Assembly: GCA_949298075.1 (NCBI GenBank)
Contig: CASFVA010000006.1
Span: 1-64,000 of the forward strand
Length of the DNA: 64,000 nt
Origin: an uncultured Lentisphaeria bacterium
GTDB taxonomy: Bacteria > Verrucomicrobiota > Lentisphaeria > Victivallales > Victivallaceae
Direction: 5' to 3'
Position numbers and translations under genes: made by a program. Position 1 is the stretch's first letter. Each line of letters begins with the position of its first letter. The notes under the pieces are model-generated. The model searched no databases. It was not told the origin of the DNA and saw only the letters and a list, made by a program, of their open reading frames with translations. This document shows positions 47,637-55,398 of this stretch, piece by piece.

Positions 47637-49344
47637 CCTCAAGCCGCATTTTTTCGGCAAGTTCGGCCAGGTTCATCGCGCCGATTTCGCCTTCGCGGCG
47701 GTTGCGCACGGACACGGTACCGGCGGCGGCCTCGCGTTCACCGATCACCAGCAGATAGGGAACGCGCTCCTGGCGCGCCGAACGGATCTTCGCACCGAGT
47801 CCGGCCGCCTGGGTATCCAGTCCGACCCGGAATCCCCGGGCCCGCAGTTCGGCCTGAAATTTCCGGGCGGTTTCCAGCTGGGCATCCGATACCGGCAGCA
47901 GACGGGCCTGTTCCGGTGCCAGCCACAGCGGAAAAGCTCCGGCATAGTGTTCGACCAGAATTCCGAAAAACCGTTCCAGCGACCCCAGCAGCGCCCGATG
48001 CACCATGTAGGGACGGTGCTTCTTGCCATCCTCGCCGATATAAGTCATATCAAAGCGCTCGGGGAGATTGAAATCAAACTGAATCGTCGTGGTCTGCCAT
48101 TCCCGGCCGATAGCGTCCTTGATTTTAAGGTCGATCTTGGGACCGTAGAACGCGCCGCCGCCCTCGTCGACTTCGCAATCCAGACCGCAGGCCTCCACCG
48201 CCTTGCGCAGCGAGCGGATCGCAGTTTCCCAGCGTTCGGGTTCACCGACCGCCTTGGCCGGACGGGTCGCCAGGTAGGGCTTGATCTGAGTGAAGCCGAA
48301 CGACCGGTTGACCGCCAGGCTGAACCGCAGGACTTCCGCAATTTCGGATTCAATCGACTCCGGAGTGCAGATAATGTGCGCATCGTCCTGAGTGAAGCCG
48401 CGCACCCGCAGAAGTCCGTGCAGAGCGCCCGACTTCTCGTAGCGGTAAACCGTACCGAGTTCGGCCCAGCGCAGCGGCAGTTCCCGGTAGCTGCGCAGCC
48501 GTGACTGATAGACTTCGATGTGGAAAGGACAGTTCATCGGCTTGACAAAATAGTCCTTTTCGTCAATCTGCATCGGAGAATACATGCCGTCGCGGTAAAA
48601 ATTGATGTGACCGCTGGTTTCCCAGAGCGTGCTCTGCCCGATGTGCGGAGTGTAGAGCAGCTCATAACCATTGCGGTAATGCTCCTCTTTCCAGTAGCTC
48701 TCAATCAGGTGACGCACCAGGGCGCCCCTGGGATGCCAGAGCACCAGACCGGGCCCCACCTGGTCGGAAAAACCGAAAAGGTCCAGCTCGACGCCGAGTT
48801 TGCGGTGGTCGCGTTTGGCGGCCTCTTCCATCCGGTGCAGATATTCCTGAAGTTCGGCCTCGGTCGTGAATGCGGTGCCGTAAATCCGCTGCAGCATCGG
48901 GTTCTTTTCATCGCCGCGAAAATAGCTGCCCGCGATCGACGTGAGTTTCACCGCACCGATGTCGCCGGTGTCAGTCACATGCGGTCCGCGGCAGAGATCG
49001 ACGAACTCGCCGGTACGGTAGAAGCTGATCGCCTCGCCCTCGGGAATATCGGCGAGACGCTCCAGCTTGTAGGGCTGGCCGGCCAGCATCGTTTCAGCCT
49101 CTTCACGCGAAACTTCAAACCGTTCAAACGGCAGACGGCGGCCGATGATTTTCTTCATCAGCTTCTCAATCGCCTTGAGATCCTCGGTCACCAGACGGTG
49201 TTCGAGATCAAAATCGTAATAGAAGCCCTGGTCGGTGGCGGGACCGATGTCAAACTTCGCATCCGGATAAAGCGTTTTCACCGCCAGCGCCATAACGTGC
49301 GCCGCGCTGTGGCGAAGCGTTTCGAGAGGATAGTTACTGCTCAT
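47617..49344 (-). CDS. thrS: Threonyl-tRNA synthetase, form without TGS domain
   Basis: A 575-residue class II synthetase. It begins directly with the N2 editing domain (LRHSAAHVMA, and DLCRGPHVTDTG) and lacks the about 60-residue TGS domain of the usual 640-residue enzyme. The catalytic core (MNCPFHIEVYQ, FTQDDAHII) and anticodon-binding C-terminal domain are complete. The ATG at 49344 is chosen since upstream in-frame sequence to 49446 is unlike the family. It has no ribosome-binding site; a promoter close to the ATG suggests a leaderless mRNA. Confidence 0.94.
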   Translation of the reverse strand: MSSNYPLETLRHSAAHVMALAVKTLYPDAKFDIGPATDQGFYYDFDLEHRLVTEDLKAIEKLMKKIIGRRLPFERFEVSREEAETMLAGQPYKLERLADIPEGEAISFYRTGEFVDLCRGPHVTDTGDIGAVKLTSIAGSYFRGDEKNPMLQRIYGTAFTTEAELQEYLHRMEEAAKRDHRKLGVELDLFGFSDQVGPGLVLWHPRGALVRHLIESYWKEEHYRNGYELLYTPHIGQSTLWETSGHINFYRDGMYSPMQIDEKDYFVKPMNCPFHIEVYQSRLRSYRELPLRWAELGTVYRYEKSGALHGLLRVRGFTQDDAHIICTPESIESEIAEVLRFSLAVNRSFGFTQIKPYLATRPAKAVGEPERWETAIRSLRKAVEACGLDCEVDEGGGAFYGPKIDLKIKDAIGREWQTTTIQFDFNLPERFDMTYIGEDGKKHRPYMVHRALLGSLERFFGILVEHYAGAFPLWLAPEQARLLPVSDAQLETARKFQAELRARGFRVGLDTQAAGLGAKIRSARQERVPYLLVIGEREAAAGTVSVRNRREGEIGAMNLAELAEKMRLEVANKTV

Positions 49345-49354
49345 GATCGTAAAT

Positions 49355-49383
49355 TTTATCTGAAAAAGTGTTAAATTCAGGAA
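49355..49383 (-). promoter_or_regulatory. Candidate promoter for a leaderless thrS mRNA
   Basis: On the minus strand a TTCCTG and a GATAAA (49355-49360) are about 17 bp apart. The predicted start point is within about five bases of the ATG at 49344, which would explain the missing ribosome-binding site. Confidence 0.35.
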
Positions 49384-49390
49384 CAGAAGC

Positions 49391-49480
49391 GTTGCGGCAG
49401 TCGCCGCAACCCTGCGTTTCAACGGAACTTCACGCCGTCGTTTCACCCTGGCGGGTGCCGCCCGCGTCGGTAACGCGGGC
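49391..49480 (-). promoter_or_regulatory. Two strong hairpins in the rnhB-thrS spacer
   Basis: Two perfect eight-pair hairpins lie here: 49460-49467 with 49473-49480 (five-base loop), and 49391-49398 with 49403-49410 (four-base loop). Neither is followed by a T-run. They may end or stabilise the rpsP-rnhB transcript, or act as a thrS leader if transcription comes through from upstream. Confidence 0.4.
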
Positions 49481-49505
49481 CACTCCTCCCATCGGAAAAC
49501 TCATC

Positions 49506-50162
49506 TCACCACAACTCCAATTGTTCCGGCGGCGGCTCCAGCAACTCCCGGACCGGCCGGAAACTCCGCCGGTGAATCGGGGAAACCCCCAGCCGCTTCA
49601 GCGCGGCCAGATGCCCGGCGGTGCCATATCCCTTGTGAACGGCAAATCCGTACCCCGGATATTCCCGGTCCGACGCCGTCATCCATTCGTCGCGCGCCAC
49701 CTTGGCGAAAATGCTGGCCGCCGCAATGCTGGCCGACCTGGCGTCGCCTTTGATGACATTTCTGGACGGCACTCCGAAGCCTCCGACCGGACGTCCGTCC
49801 ACCAGCACCACCTCAACTGACTTCAGCGCCGCGACCGCGCGCCGCATCGCCAGCTTGGTGGCGTTGAGTATATTAATGCGGTCAATTTCCGCCGCATCCA
49901 CCATGGCCACCGCAAAATCAATCCCCGGCAGCTCCCGGAGCTCGTCGCGCAAGGCCAGCCGCTCCTCCGCCGAAAGCTGTTTGGAGTCAAACACTCCCGG
50001 CAGCTCCACGCCGTACGGCAGCACCACCGCCGCCGCCGCCACCGGGCCGGCCAGCGGGCCGCGGCCGGCCTCATCCACTCCGGCGATCCGGCAAAAACCC
50101 TCCGCCCGGAGTTCGCGCTCCAGGCGGAGGAGATCACTGTCAACGGCCAACCGGGGCCGCAT
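49506..50162 (-). CDS. rnhB: Ribonuclease HII
   Basis: A 218-residue RNase HII that removes ribonucleotides from DNA. The catalytic Asp-Glu pair is in DEAGRGPLAGP, with further acidic residues in VLVDG and later; AASIFAKVARDEWM and the GYGT region are family blocks. The ATG at 50162 is preferred over the TTG just before it. It is the last gene of the rpsP-khpA-trmD-rplS-rnhB operon, 27 bp after rplS. Confidence 0.95.
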   Translation of the reverse strand: MRPRLAVDSDLLRLERELRAEGFCRIAGVDEAGRGPLAGPVAAAAVVLPYGVELPGVFDSKQLSAEERLALRDELRELPGIDFAVAMVDAAEIDRINILNATKLAMRRAVAALKSVEVVLVDGRPVGGFGVPSRNVIKGDARSASIAAASIFAKVARDEWMTASDREYPGYGFAVHKGYGTAGHLAALKRLGVSPIHRRSFRPVRELLEPPPEQLELW

Positions 50163-50189
50163 CAACCCGCACCGACCGCCGCGCCCGCG

Positions 50190-50537
50190 TCAACGGGTGC
50201 GCAGTTCCTTGATCCGGGCGGCCTTGCCGATCTTGTCACGCAGGTAATACAGCTTGGCCCGGCGCACAGCACCCCGGCGCACCACTTCAATCTTGTCGAT
50301 CCGGGGGCTGTTGATCGGGAACACCCGCTCCACGCCCTGGCCGGCCTGCACCCGCCGCACCGTGAACGTCTCCTCAATGCCGCTGCCCTTCATCGCAATC
50401 ACAGTGCCCTGGAACTGCTGAATTCGCTCGTTGGTGCCTTCAACGATCTTCACATGAATCCGGATAGTGTCGCCGACACTGAATTCATGCCGTTCATCCC
50501 GCACCTGTTCCCTGCGGATTTTATCCATTATAGTCAT
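50190..50537 (-). CDS. rplS: 50S ribosomal protein L19
   Basis: A 115-residue L19 with the family blocks [29 protein letters not shown] and ETFTVRRV, and ending in [17 protein letters not shown]. The ATG at 50537 follows AAAGGAG. An upstream in-frame start at 50579 would add residues inside trmD and is rejected. Overlaps the end of trmD by four bases. Confidence 0.96.
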   Translation of the reverse strand: MTIMDKIRREQVRDERHEFSVGDTIRIHVKIVEGTNERIQQFQGTVIAMKGSGIEETFTVRRVQAGQGVERVFPINSPRIDKIEVVRRGAVRRAKLYYLRDKIGKAARIKELRTR

Positions 50538-51238
50538 TTTGTCAAACTCCTTTTGGTTTGCATTAAAAATTTTTCCCAAAGCTCCGGCCGCCGTTCCCGG
50601 GTCAGCCGCTCCATTTCCCGCTGCCGGAACACAGCAATCCGGCCGTGGTCGCCGCTCAGCAGCACTTCCGGCACCCGCCGCCCCCGGTATTCCGGCGGCC
50701 GGGTGTACTGCGGATACTCCAGCAATCCCGCCGAGTGGGATTCCTCCTCGCTCGACGCATCGTCACCCAGCACTCCCGGCAGCAGACGCGCCACCGCGTC
50801 AATCACCGCCATGGCCGGCAGAACGCCGCACGACAACACAAAATCTCCCAGCGAAATTTCGCGGTCAACCGCCAGATCAATCGCCCGCTGATCCACACCC
50901 TCGTAATGACCGGTGATCAGCACCAAGTGTCCGCAGCCGGCCAGTTCGCGGGCGAGCCGCTGACTGAACACCTCGCCGCGCGGCGAGGTCAGCACCACCA
51001 TGCTCCCCGGACGCCGGACCGCCTCCACCGCCCGGACCACCGGGTCGGCCATCATCAGCATGCCCGGCCCGCCACCGTAGGGTTTGTCATCCACGGTGCC
51101 GCGGGCATCGACGGCGTAATCACGCAGATCAACCGCCTCCAGCTCAAGGAGGCCACGCTCCAACGCCCGCCCGATGACACTCTCGCCCAGCGGTCCCGGA
51201 AACAATCCGGGAAACAGCGTCAGCACATCGATCCGCAT
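50534..51238 (-). CDS. trmD: tRNA (guanine-N1)-methyltransferase
   Basis: A 234-residue SPOUT-class enzyme making m1G37. The knot region shows [31 protein letters not shown], and the substrate loop [13 protein letters not shown]. It keeps the usual place between khpA/rpsP and rplS. The C-terminus is normal. Confidence 0.96.
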   Translation of the reverse strand: MRIDVLTLFPGLFPGPLGESVIGRALERGLLELEAVDLRDYAVDARGTVDDKPYGGGPGMLMMADPVVRAVEAVRRPGSMVVLTSPRGEVFSQRLARELAGCGHLVLITGHYEGVDQRAIDLAVDREISLGDFVLSCGVLPAMAVIDAVARLLPGVLGDDASSEEESHSAGLLEYPQYTRPPEYRGRRVPEVLLSGDHGRIAVFRQREMERLTRERRPELWEKFLMQTKRSLTK

Positions 51239-51248
51239 GATTCCGGAA

Positions 51249-51560
51249 TCAATCCAGAACGTCGACCGAAACCCGCCGGCGCTGCCGGCCGGCCGCGCCG
51301 CTCACCAGCGAACGAATCGCCATGATGGTCTTGCCGCGCTTGCCGACGATTTTGCCGATGTCTTCCTTGCGGCACCGGATCTTAATCGCGGCGCCCTCGT
51401 CGGTCTCCTCGGTGGTGATGTCCACCTCGTCCGGGTAGTCCACCAGAGACTTCACCACATAATCGACAAAGCCCTCCAGCTCCCGGAGCTCACCGCCGGA
51501 CGCTGCCGGACCGGATGACGCTCCGCCGCCGAAGAGCAGACTGAAAAACTTTTTGAACAT
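51249..51560 (-). CDS. khpA: KH-domain RNA-binding protein KhpA-like
   Basis: A 103-residue protein. The GxxG loop of the KH domain is GKIVGKRGKT near residue 73. A Gly/Ser-rich stretch of about 20 residues links it to an N-terminal FKKFFSLLFGG segment, which makes it longer than the usual 75-80 residues. KhpA proteins bind RNA and sit in this rpsP-trmD operon in many bacteria. Confidence 0.85.
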   Translation of the reverse strand: MFKKFFSLLFGGGASSGPAASGGELRELEGFVDYVVKSLVDYPDEVDITTEETDEGAAIKIRCRKEDIGKIVGKRGKTIMAIRSLVSGAAGRQRRRVSVDVLD

Positions 51561-51577
51561 TTTAAGTTATTCCCGCA

Positions 51578-51979
51578 TCAGGCCTCAGGAGCGGCCTCCC
51601 CGGCCGGAGCTTCCGCCGCCGCCTTGGCCGCTTCAGCGGCAGCCCGGGCTTCTTCAGCAGCCTTGGCCTTGGCTTCGGCTTCAGCCTTGGCCTTCTCCCT
51701 GGCTTTCTTGGAAAGCACAGGCTTGCGGACCCGGTCCTTCAGGCTCTTGCCGGAACGAACCCGCTCGATGACATCCACCACAGTCGGAGAGATCACCGCG
51801 CCCACGCTTTTCCAGTAATCGGCGCGCTCGAGGTTGATCTTCTCCTCCTTTTTGCGCGGATCATAGTAGCCCAGTTCTTCAATCGCCTTGCCGTCGCGGC
51901 TGGACCGCTGGTCCATGACCACGATCCGGAAGCAGGCCATATTGCGGGTGCCGGTGCGTTTCAATCTGACTCTGACCAT
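51578..51979 (-). CDS. rpsP: 30S ribosomal protein S16 with long C-terminal tail
   Basis: A 133-residue S16. The core (1-85) begins MVRVRLKRTGTRNMACFRIVVMD with ELGYYDPR and shows the typical VGAVISPTV block. A tail of about 45 residues follows, made almost only of Ala, Lys and Glu, which is predicted helical and is absent from the 80-90-residue S16 of most bacteria. The ATG at 51979 follows GAGGAA. First gene of the rpsP-rnhB operon. Confidence 0.95.
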   Translation of the reverse strand: MVRVRLKRTGTRNMACFRIVVMDQRSSRDGKAIEELGYYDPRKKEEKINLERADYWKSVGAVISPTVVDVIERVRSGKSLKDRVRKPVLSKKAREKAKAEAEAKAKAAEEARAAAEAAKAAAEAPAGEAAPEA

Positions 51980-52218
51980 AAAAAATTTCCTCAAATTTTG
52001 CCGACGGCCGCTGTTTACAGCTTTCACCGCGGGAACCCCGGCCGTCGGACCCCGGTTTCCCGCCAATAGATGATTTAACGGACGACTCGCGGAGGAGCTC
52101 CGCCGGGAACAGCCACGAATACCCGGAGTAGTCCTGACCCGCGCACGTTCCGGAGCTCTCCCAGGTCTGGAGGATTCAAACCATAAGACCCCGCACCGTG
52201 CATCGTCACAATCTGAAT
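51980..52218 (-). other. Long structured 5' leader of rpsP (or an embedded small RNA)
   Basis: About 230 bases are transcribed between the promoter and the rpsP ATG. No open frame with a start signal is seen. A long-range stem can form between 52147-52158 and 52095-52110 (twelve pairs with two bulged C), enclosing smaller stems. It matches none of the riboswitches, SRP RNA, tmRNA or 6S RNA features I checked. It may be an S16 autoregulatory leader. Confidence 0.4.
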
Positions 52219-52247
52219 AATATAACCCCGGAAAAGCTATTATGCAA
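52219..52247 (-). promoter_or_regulatory. Promoter of the rpsP operon
   Basis: On the minus strand TTGCAT (52242-52247) and TATATT (52219-52224) are exactly 17 bp apart, directly after the larC stop. It gives a leader of about 230 bases. Confidence 0.7.
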
Positions 52248-52254
52248 GTTCAGA

Positions 52255-53553
52255 TTACAACTTTTTCCCGGCCCCGGGACATCCCGCCAGCGCCGCCGCC
52301 AGCACGGTCCGGACCGGAACTCCGGCCGCGGCCGCCGCCCGGGCGCAGGGCGCGAACTCCGGCTTGGCGCTCACCAGCCGCCCATTCAGGAAACCCAGCT
52401 TGACCGGCAGACGGCCATAAGCGGTATCGGTTTCGACCAGCTGACGGTCAAGCACCAGGCGCTCGGCCAAATGCATCCGGACTCCGAACGAGCCGCTGCC
52501 GGCAAGCATCAGCTCCGCCACCCGGTTCCGGTCGGCCGCCGCGGCCAGAACCGCCAGTTTGACGCCGGGACGGGAATTTTTCATGGTCAACGGCTCGCAC
52601 CAGGCATCGAGAGCTCCGGCCGCCAGCAGCCGGGACAGCAGATCGCCCAGCACCTCCCCGGAAACGTCGTCGAGATTGCAGGCCAGTTCAAACACCTCGC
52701 CCGGCGCACCGGACGCCCCGGAAGCGCCGTCGCTTTCGCACAGGGCCGCCCGCAGCAGATTGGGCGAATGCTCCAGTTTCCGCCGTCCGAACGCGCTGGC
52801 CGTCGCCGTCACCCGGACCGGCGGCAATTCCACCGGACGCCAGTAGGTCAGCAGTGCCGCGCCGGTCGGCGTCAGCAGCTCTCCGGATTCGGGGCCGGGA
52901 CTGACCCGGAACGCACCGGCCCGCAGCAGTTCCGCCGTTGCCGGGGCCGGCACCGGCAGTACGCCGTGCTGACAGCGCACCGTGCCCGAACCGGTCGGAA
53001 TCACACCGCAGCTCACCGCATCAATTCCAAGTGAATGATACAAATAACAGCAGCCGACAATGTCCACTATCGAATCGACCGCTCCGACCTCGTGGAATCT
53101 CACCGCCTCCGGCGGCACACCGTGAACTCTGCCCTCGGCCTCGGCCAGCAGAGAGAAAACTCCGAGACTGTCGCGCCGCACCGGCTCCGGCAATTCCGAA
53201 CCGGCAATCAACTCCCGGATCGCGGCATAGTCATGGTGGTCGTGATGCCCAGGCCCGTGACGGTGGTGGTGATGCTCGTGGTCGTGCGGCGCAATGCCAT
53301 GACTGTGGCGGGGACCGTGATCGTGGTCATGCGGTCCGTGATCGTGGTGATCGGCTTCCGGAGCCAGCACGGTAAGCCGGACCCCGGCGATACCCTCCTC
53401 AGTCACCGGATTGAAATCCACTGTGAAATGGCCGGGCAGCAGCCGGGCCAGATCCCGCTTCGCCCCTTCCAGGTCGCCGCCCAGTCCGGCCAGGGCCCCG
53501 AAAATCATGTCGCCGGAAGCCCCGCCGACCGAATCAAACCGCAGTATCCGCAT
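52255..53553 (-). CDS. larC: Nickel-pincer cofactor biosynthesis protein LarC
   Basis: A 432-residue single-frame LarC, the nickel insertase for the pincer cofactor of lactate racemase-type enzymes. It begins MRILRFDSVGGASGDMIFGAL, has a His/Asp-rich metal-binding segment at about residues 67-107, and continues with the C-terminal domain (ELACNLDDVSGE, CEPLTMKNSRPG). In Lactobacillus larC is split by a programmed frameshift; here it reads through. The ATG at 53553 follows AAAGGTGG. No larA, larB or larE is in the window. Confidence 0.92.
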   Translation of the reverse strand: MRILRFDSVGGASGDMIFGALAGLGGDLEGAKRDLARLLPGHFTVDFNPVTEEGIAGVRLTVLAPEADHHDHGPHDHDHGPRHSHGIAPHDHEHHHHRHGPGHHDHHDYAAIRELIAGSELPEPVRRDSLGVFSLLAEAEGRVHGVPPEAVRFHEVGAVDSIVDIVGCCYLYHSLGIDAVSCGVIPTGSGTVRCQHGVLPVPAPATAELLRAGAFRVSPGPESGELLTPTGAALLTYWRPVELPPVRVTATASAFGRRKLEHSPNLLRAALCESDGASGASGAPGEVFELACNLDDVSGEVLGDLLSRLLAAGALDAWCEPLTMKNSRPGVKLAVLAAAADRNRVAELMLAGSGSFGVRMHLAERLVLDRQLVETDTAYGRLPVKLGFLNGRLVSAKPEFAPCARAAAAAGVPVRTVLAAALAGCPGAGKKL

Positions 53554-53603
53554 AAAAAACCACCTTTGTCGCAGATTGTGAAACAAGAGTTCTGATCCGG
53601 TCT

Positions 53604-53632
53604 AAAATATCCGCTCAGGAGTCTGAAATCAA
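53604..53632 (-). promoter_or_regulatory. Promoter for larC
   Basis: On the minus strand TTGATT (53627-53632) and TATTTT (53604-53609) are 17 bp apart, about 50 bp before the larC ATG. Confidence 0.55.
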
Positions 53633-53643
53633 GGTTCCGGGGA

Positions 53644-53672
53644 TTGAAAAAATCACTCTTTCAGATTATCTT
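53644..53672 (+). promoter_or_regulatory. Promoter for the lactonase-GNAT genes
   Basis: TTGAAA (53644-53649) and TATCTT (53667-53672) are 17 bp apart, the same hexamers and spacing as the hydrogenase operon promoter, but without its palindrome. Confidence 0.65.
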
Positions 53673-53747
53673 AAGACAATTCGCAGCCGGTGCCCCGTCA
53701 ATGGCCGCCGGATCAAGCCAAGCAAATGCTGAAACAGAGGTTTCCGT

Positions 53748-54788
53748 ATGTCCAAGACCGACTTCTACCTGGCCGCCTGGAGCGACCGACCCGCCAGCGG
53801 AATCTACCGTTACCGGCTGACCCCGGAAGGACGTCCGGCTTTGGGCAGCTTCCAGCCGCTGCCCAAAGCCGGCTACCTCGCCTGGTCGCCCGACCGCCGC
53901 TTTCTGTATTCAACCTGTTCGCTGAGCGCCGAAAGCGACAGCGTGGCCGCATTCGCCGTCGATGCGGAAGGTGATCTGCGCTTTCTCAACAGCGTGCGCT
54001 CCGGGGGCCGTTCCTGCTGCCATCTGACGGTGTCTCCGGACGGGCAGTTCGTTTACGCCGCCAACTATTTCAGTGCGACCTTCGCCGAATTCAAACTCAA
54101 CGCCGACGGCAGCATCGCCGGCCGGACCCGGCTCATCCGGCATGAGGGCAGCGGACCCAACCTGAAACGTCAGGAGATGCCGCATCCCCATTTCACCGGC
54201 TTCACGCCCGACGGACGCTTCGTGGCGGTGATCGATCTCGGCATCGATGCCGTGAAATGCTACCCTTACACGCCGGGCAGCGGCATTGATCCCGAAGGAG
54301 CCGTCACCAGCGCGGTGAGACCGGCCGGTTCCGGGCCGCGCCATCTCGCATTCGCTCCGGACGGCCGGATCGCCTACCTGATCAATGAACTGGGCAACAC
54401 CCTGTTCAGCTGCGCCTATGCCGACGGCCGCTTCGAAACCATTGCCGGAATCGACCTGCTGCCGCGCGGAGTCGAATGCGCCACCAAGGCGTCGGCGGTG
54501 CGGATGAGTCCGGACGGTAACTGGCTGGTCGCCACCAACCGGGGCTTCGACTCCCTGGTGCTGGTCCGGCTCGACGGCCGCGGCGGCATGGAGATCAGTG
54601 ACCTGGTCTTTTCCGGCGGCTCAAGTCCGCGCGACGTCAATTTTCTGCCCGGTGGCCGGTGGTTCGCCGCCGCGCATGAATTCACGGACAACGTGCGCTT
54701 TTTCGACTTCGACCCTGAGCGAGGCCGGCTGACTCCCAACGGTTATGAATTGACCGGCCTGCCGCGGCCGATCTGCGTTCACATTTGA
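53748..54788 (+). CDS. Lactonase-family seven-bladed beta-propeller (6-phosphogluconolactonase-like)
   Basis: A 346-residue protein with repeated blade motifs (HLTVSPDGQFVYAANYF, HLAFAPDGRIAYLINE, RMSPDGNWLVATNRG, NFLPGGRWFAAAHE) typical of the YbhE/Pgl lactonase family. These hydrolyse 6-phosphogluconolactone or related sugar lactones. No signal peptide, so cytoplasmic. Its stop is six bases before the GNAT ATG. Confidence 0.88.
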   Translation: MSKTDFYLAAWSDRPASGIYRYRLTPEGRPALGSFQPLPKAGYLAWSPDRRFLYSTCSLSAESDSVAAFAVDAEGDLRFLNSVRSGGRSCCHLTVSPDGQFVYAANYFSATFAEFKLNADGSIAGRTRLIRHEGSGPNLKRQEMPHPHFTGFTPDGRFVAVIDLGIDAVKCYPYTPGSGIDPEGAVTSAVRPAGSGPRHLAFAPDGRIAYLINELGNTLFSCAYADGRFETIAGIDLLPRGVECATKASAVRMSPDGNWLVATNRGFDSLVLVRLDGRGGMEISDLVFSGGSSPRDVNFLPGGRWFAAAHEFTDNVRFFDFDPERGRLTPNGYELTGLPRPICVHI

Positions 54789-54793
54789 TCGCC

Positions 54794-55249
54794 ATGCCCG
54801 GCGAAACGGAGTTTTTCGAACTGGTCAGACCCGGCGGCTCCGCCACCGCGGAGCGGCTCCGGGCGGCCGGAGCGGAGAATCTGGCCGTACCCGGACCGGA
54901 TCCCGGCGGCGACCGGGACGACGCCGCACCGGTGTGCCGGATCATCCGGACCGGAAACGGACCCGCCGGGTTTGTCATCTGCCGCGAAACCGGCGACGCC
55001 GCCGTGCCGGATACGCTGCTGGTGGAACAGCTGGCCCTGCTTCCCGGAATCCGGCACCGTGAGTTCGGCACCGCCGTTCTGCGGCGGATCATCGAACTGG
55101 CCGGCGATGCCGGTTACCGCCGGATAATTCTTCATGCCGCTCCCGGTTCCTCCGCGGCAGGGGCCGTCTGCCGCAGCTGCGGATTCAAGTGCCGCCGGAC
55201 TGCGGGTCCCGGCGGAGCGGAAATCCGGTTTATGCAGCACACCCTCTGA
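54794..55249 (+). CDS. GNAT-family N-acetyltransferase
   Basis: A 151-residue protein. The acetyl-CoA-binding core is recognisable as VEQLALLPGIRHREFGTAVL followed by the helix RRIIELAGDAG and a CGFKCRR end, as in small GNAT enzymes. The substrate is unknown. The ATG at 54794 is preferred; a TTG at 54785 overlapping the lactonase stop is possible. Translation is probably coupled, since no ribosome-binding site is visible. Confidence 0.7.
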   Translation: MPGETEFFELVRPGGSATAERLRAAGAENLAVPGPDPGGDRDDAAPVCRIIRTGNGPAGFVICRETGDAAVPDTLLVEQLALLPGIRHREFGTAVLRRIIELAGDAGYRRIILHAAPGSSAAGAVCRSCGFKCRRTAGPGGAEIRFMQHTL

Positions 55250-55295
55250 GCCGGCCGGCGCGGACACCTTTCTCCCGAGGTTTTTCAATTTCGAA

Positions 55296-55325
55296 TTGGA
55301 CAGGCGCCGGGCGGGGGATTATATT
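55296..55325 (+). promoter_or_regulatory. Candidate promoter for the lipid A acyltransferase gene
   Basis: TTGGAC (55296-55301) and TATATT (55320-55325) are 18 bp apart, about 75 bp upstream of the ATG at 55399. Confidence 0.5.
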
Positions 55326-55398
55326 ATCTGCAAAAACGATTGCCGGGGTGCCGAACTGCCCTGGACGTACAGCATTTTTCAAGAACAAGGGGACACTC

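Noticed and set aside
52067-52218. Resemblance of the rpsP leader to SRP RNA or a tRNA T-arm
   Set aside because: The conserved apical GGAA loop with the AGCA partner of SRP RNA is missing, and the GGTTTGAATCC segment has no pairing arms or CCA end, so no known RNA gene is called.
52255-53553. Programmed frameshift in larC
   Set aside because: The frame is open from start to stop with both LarC halves in register, so no frameshift is needed.
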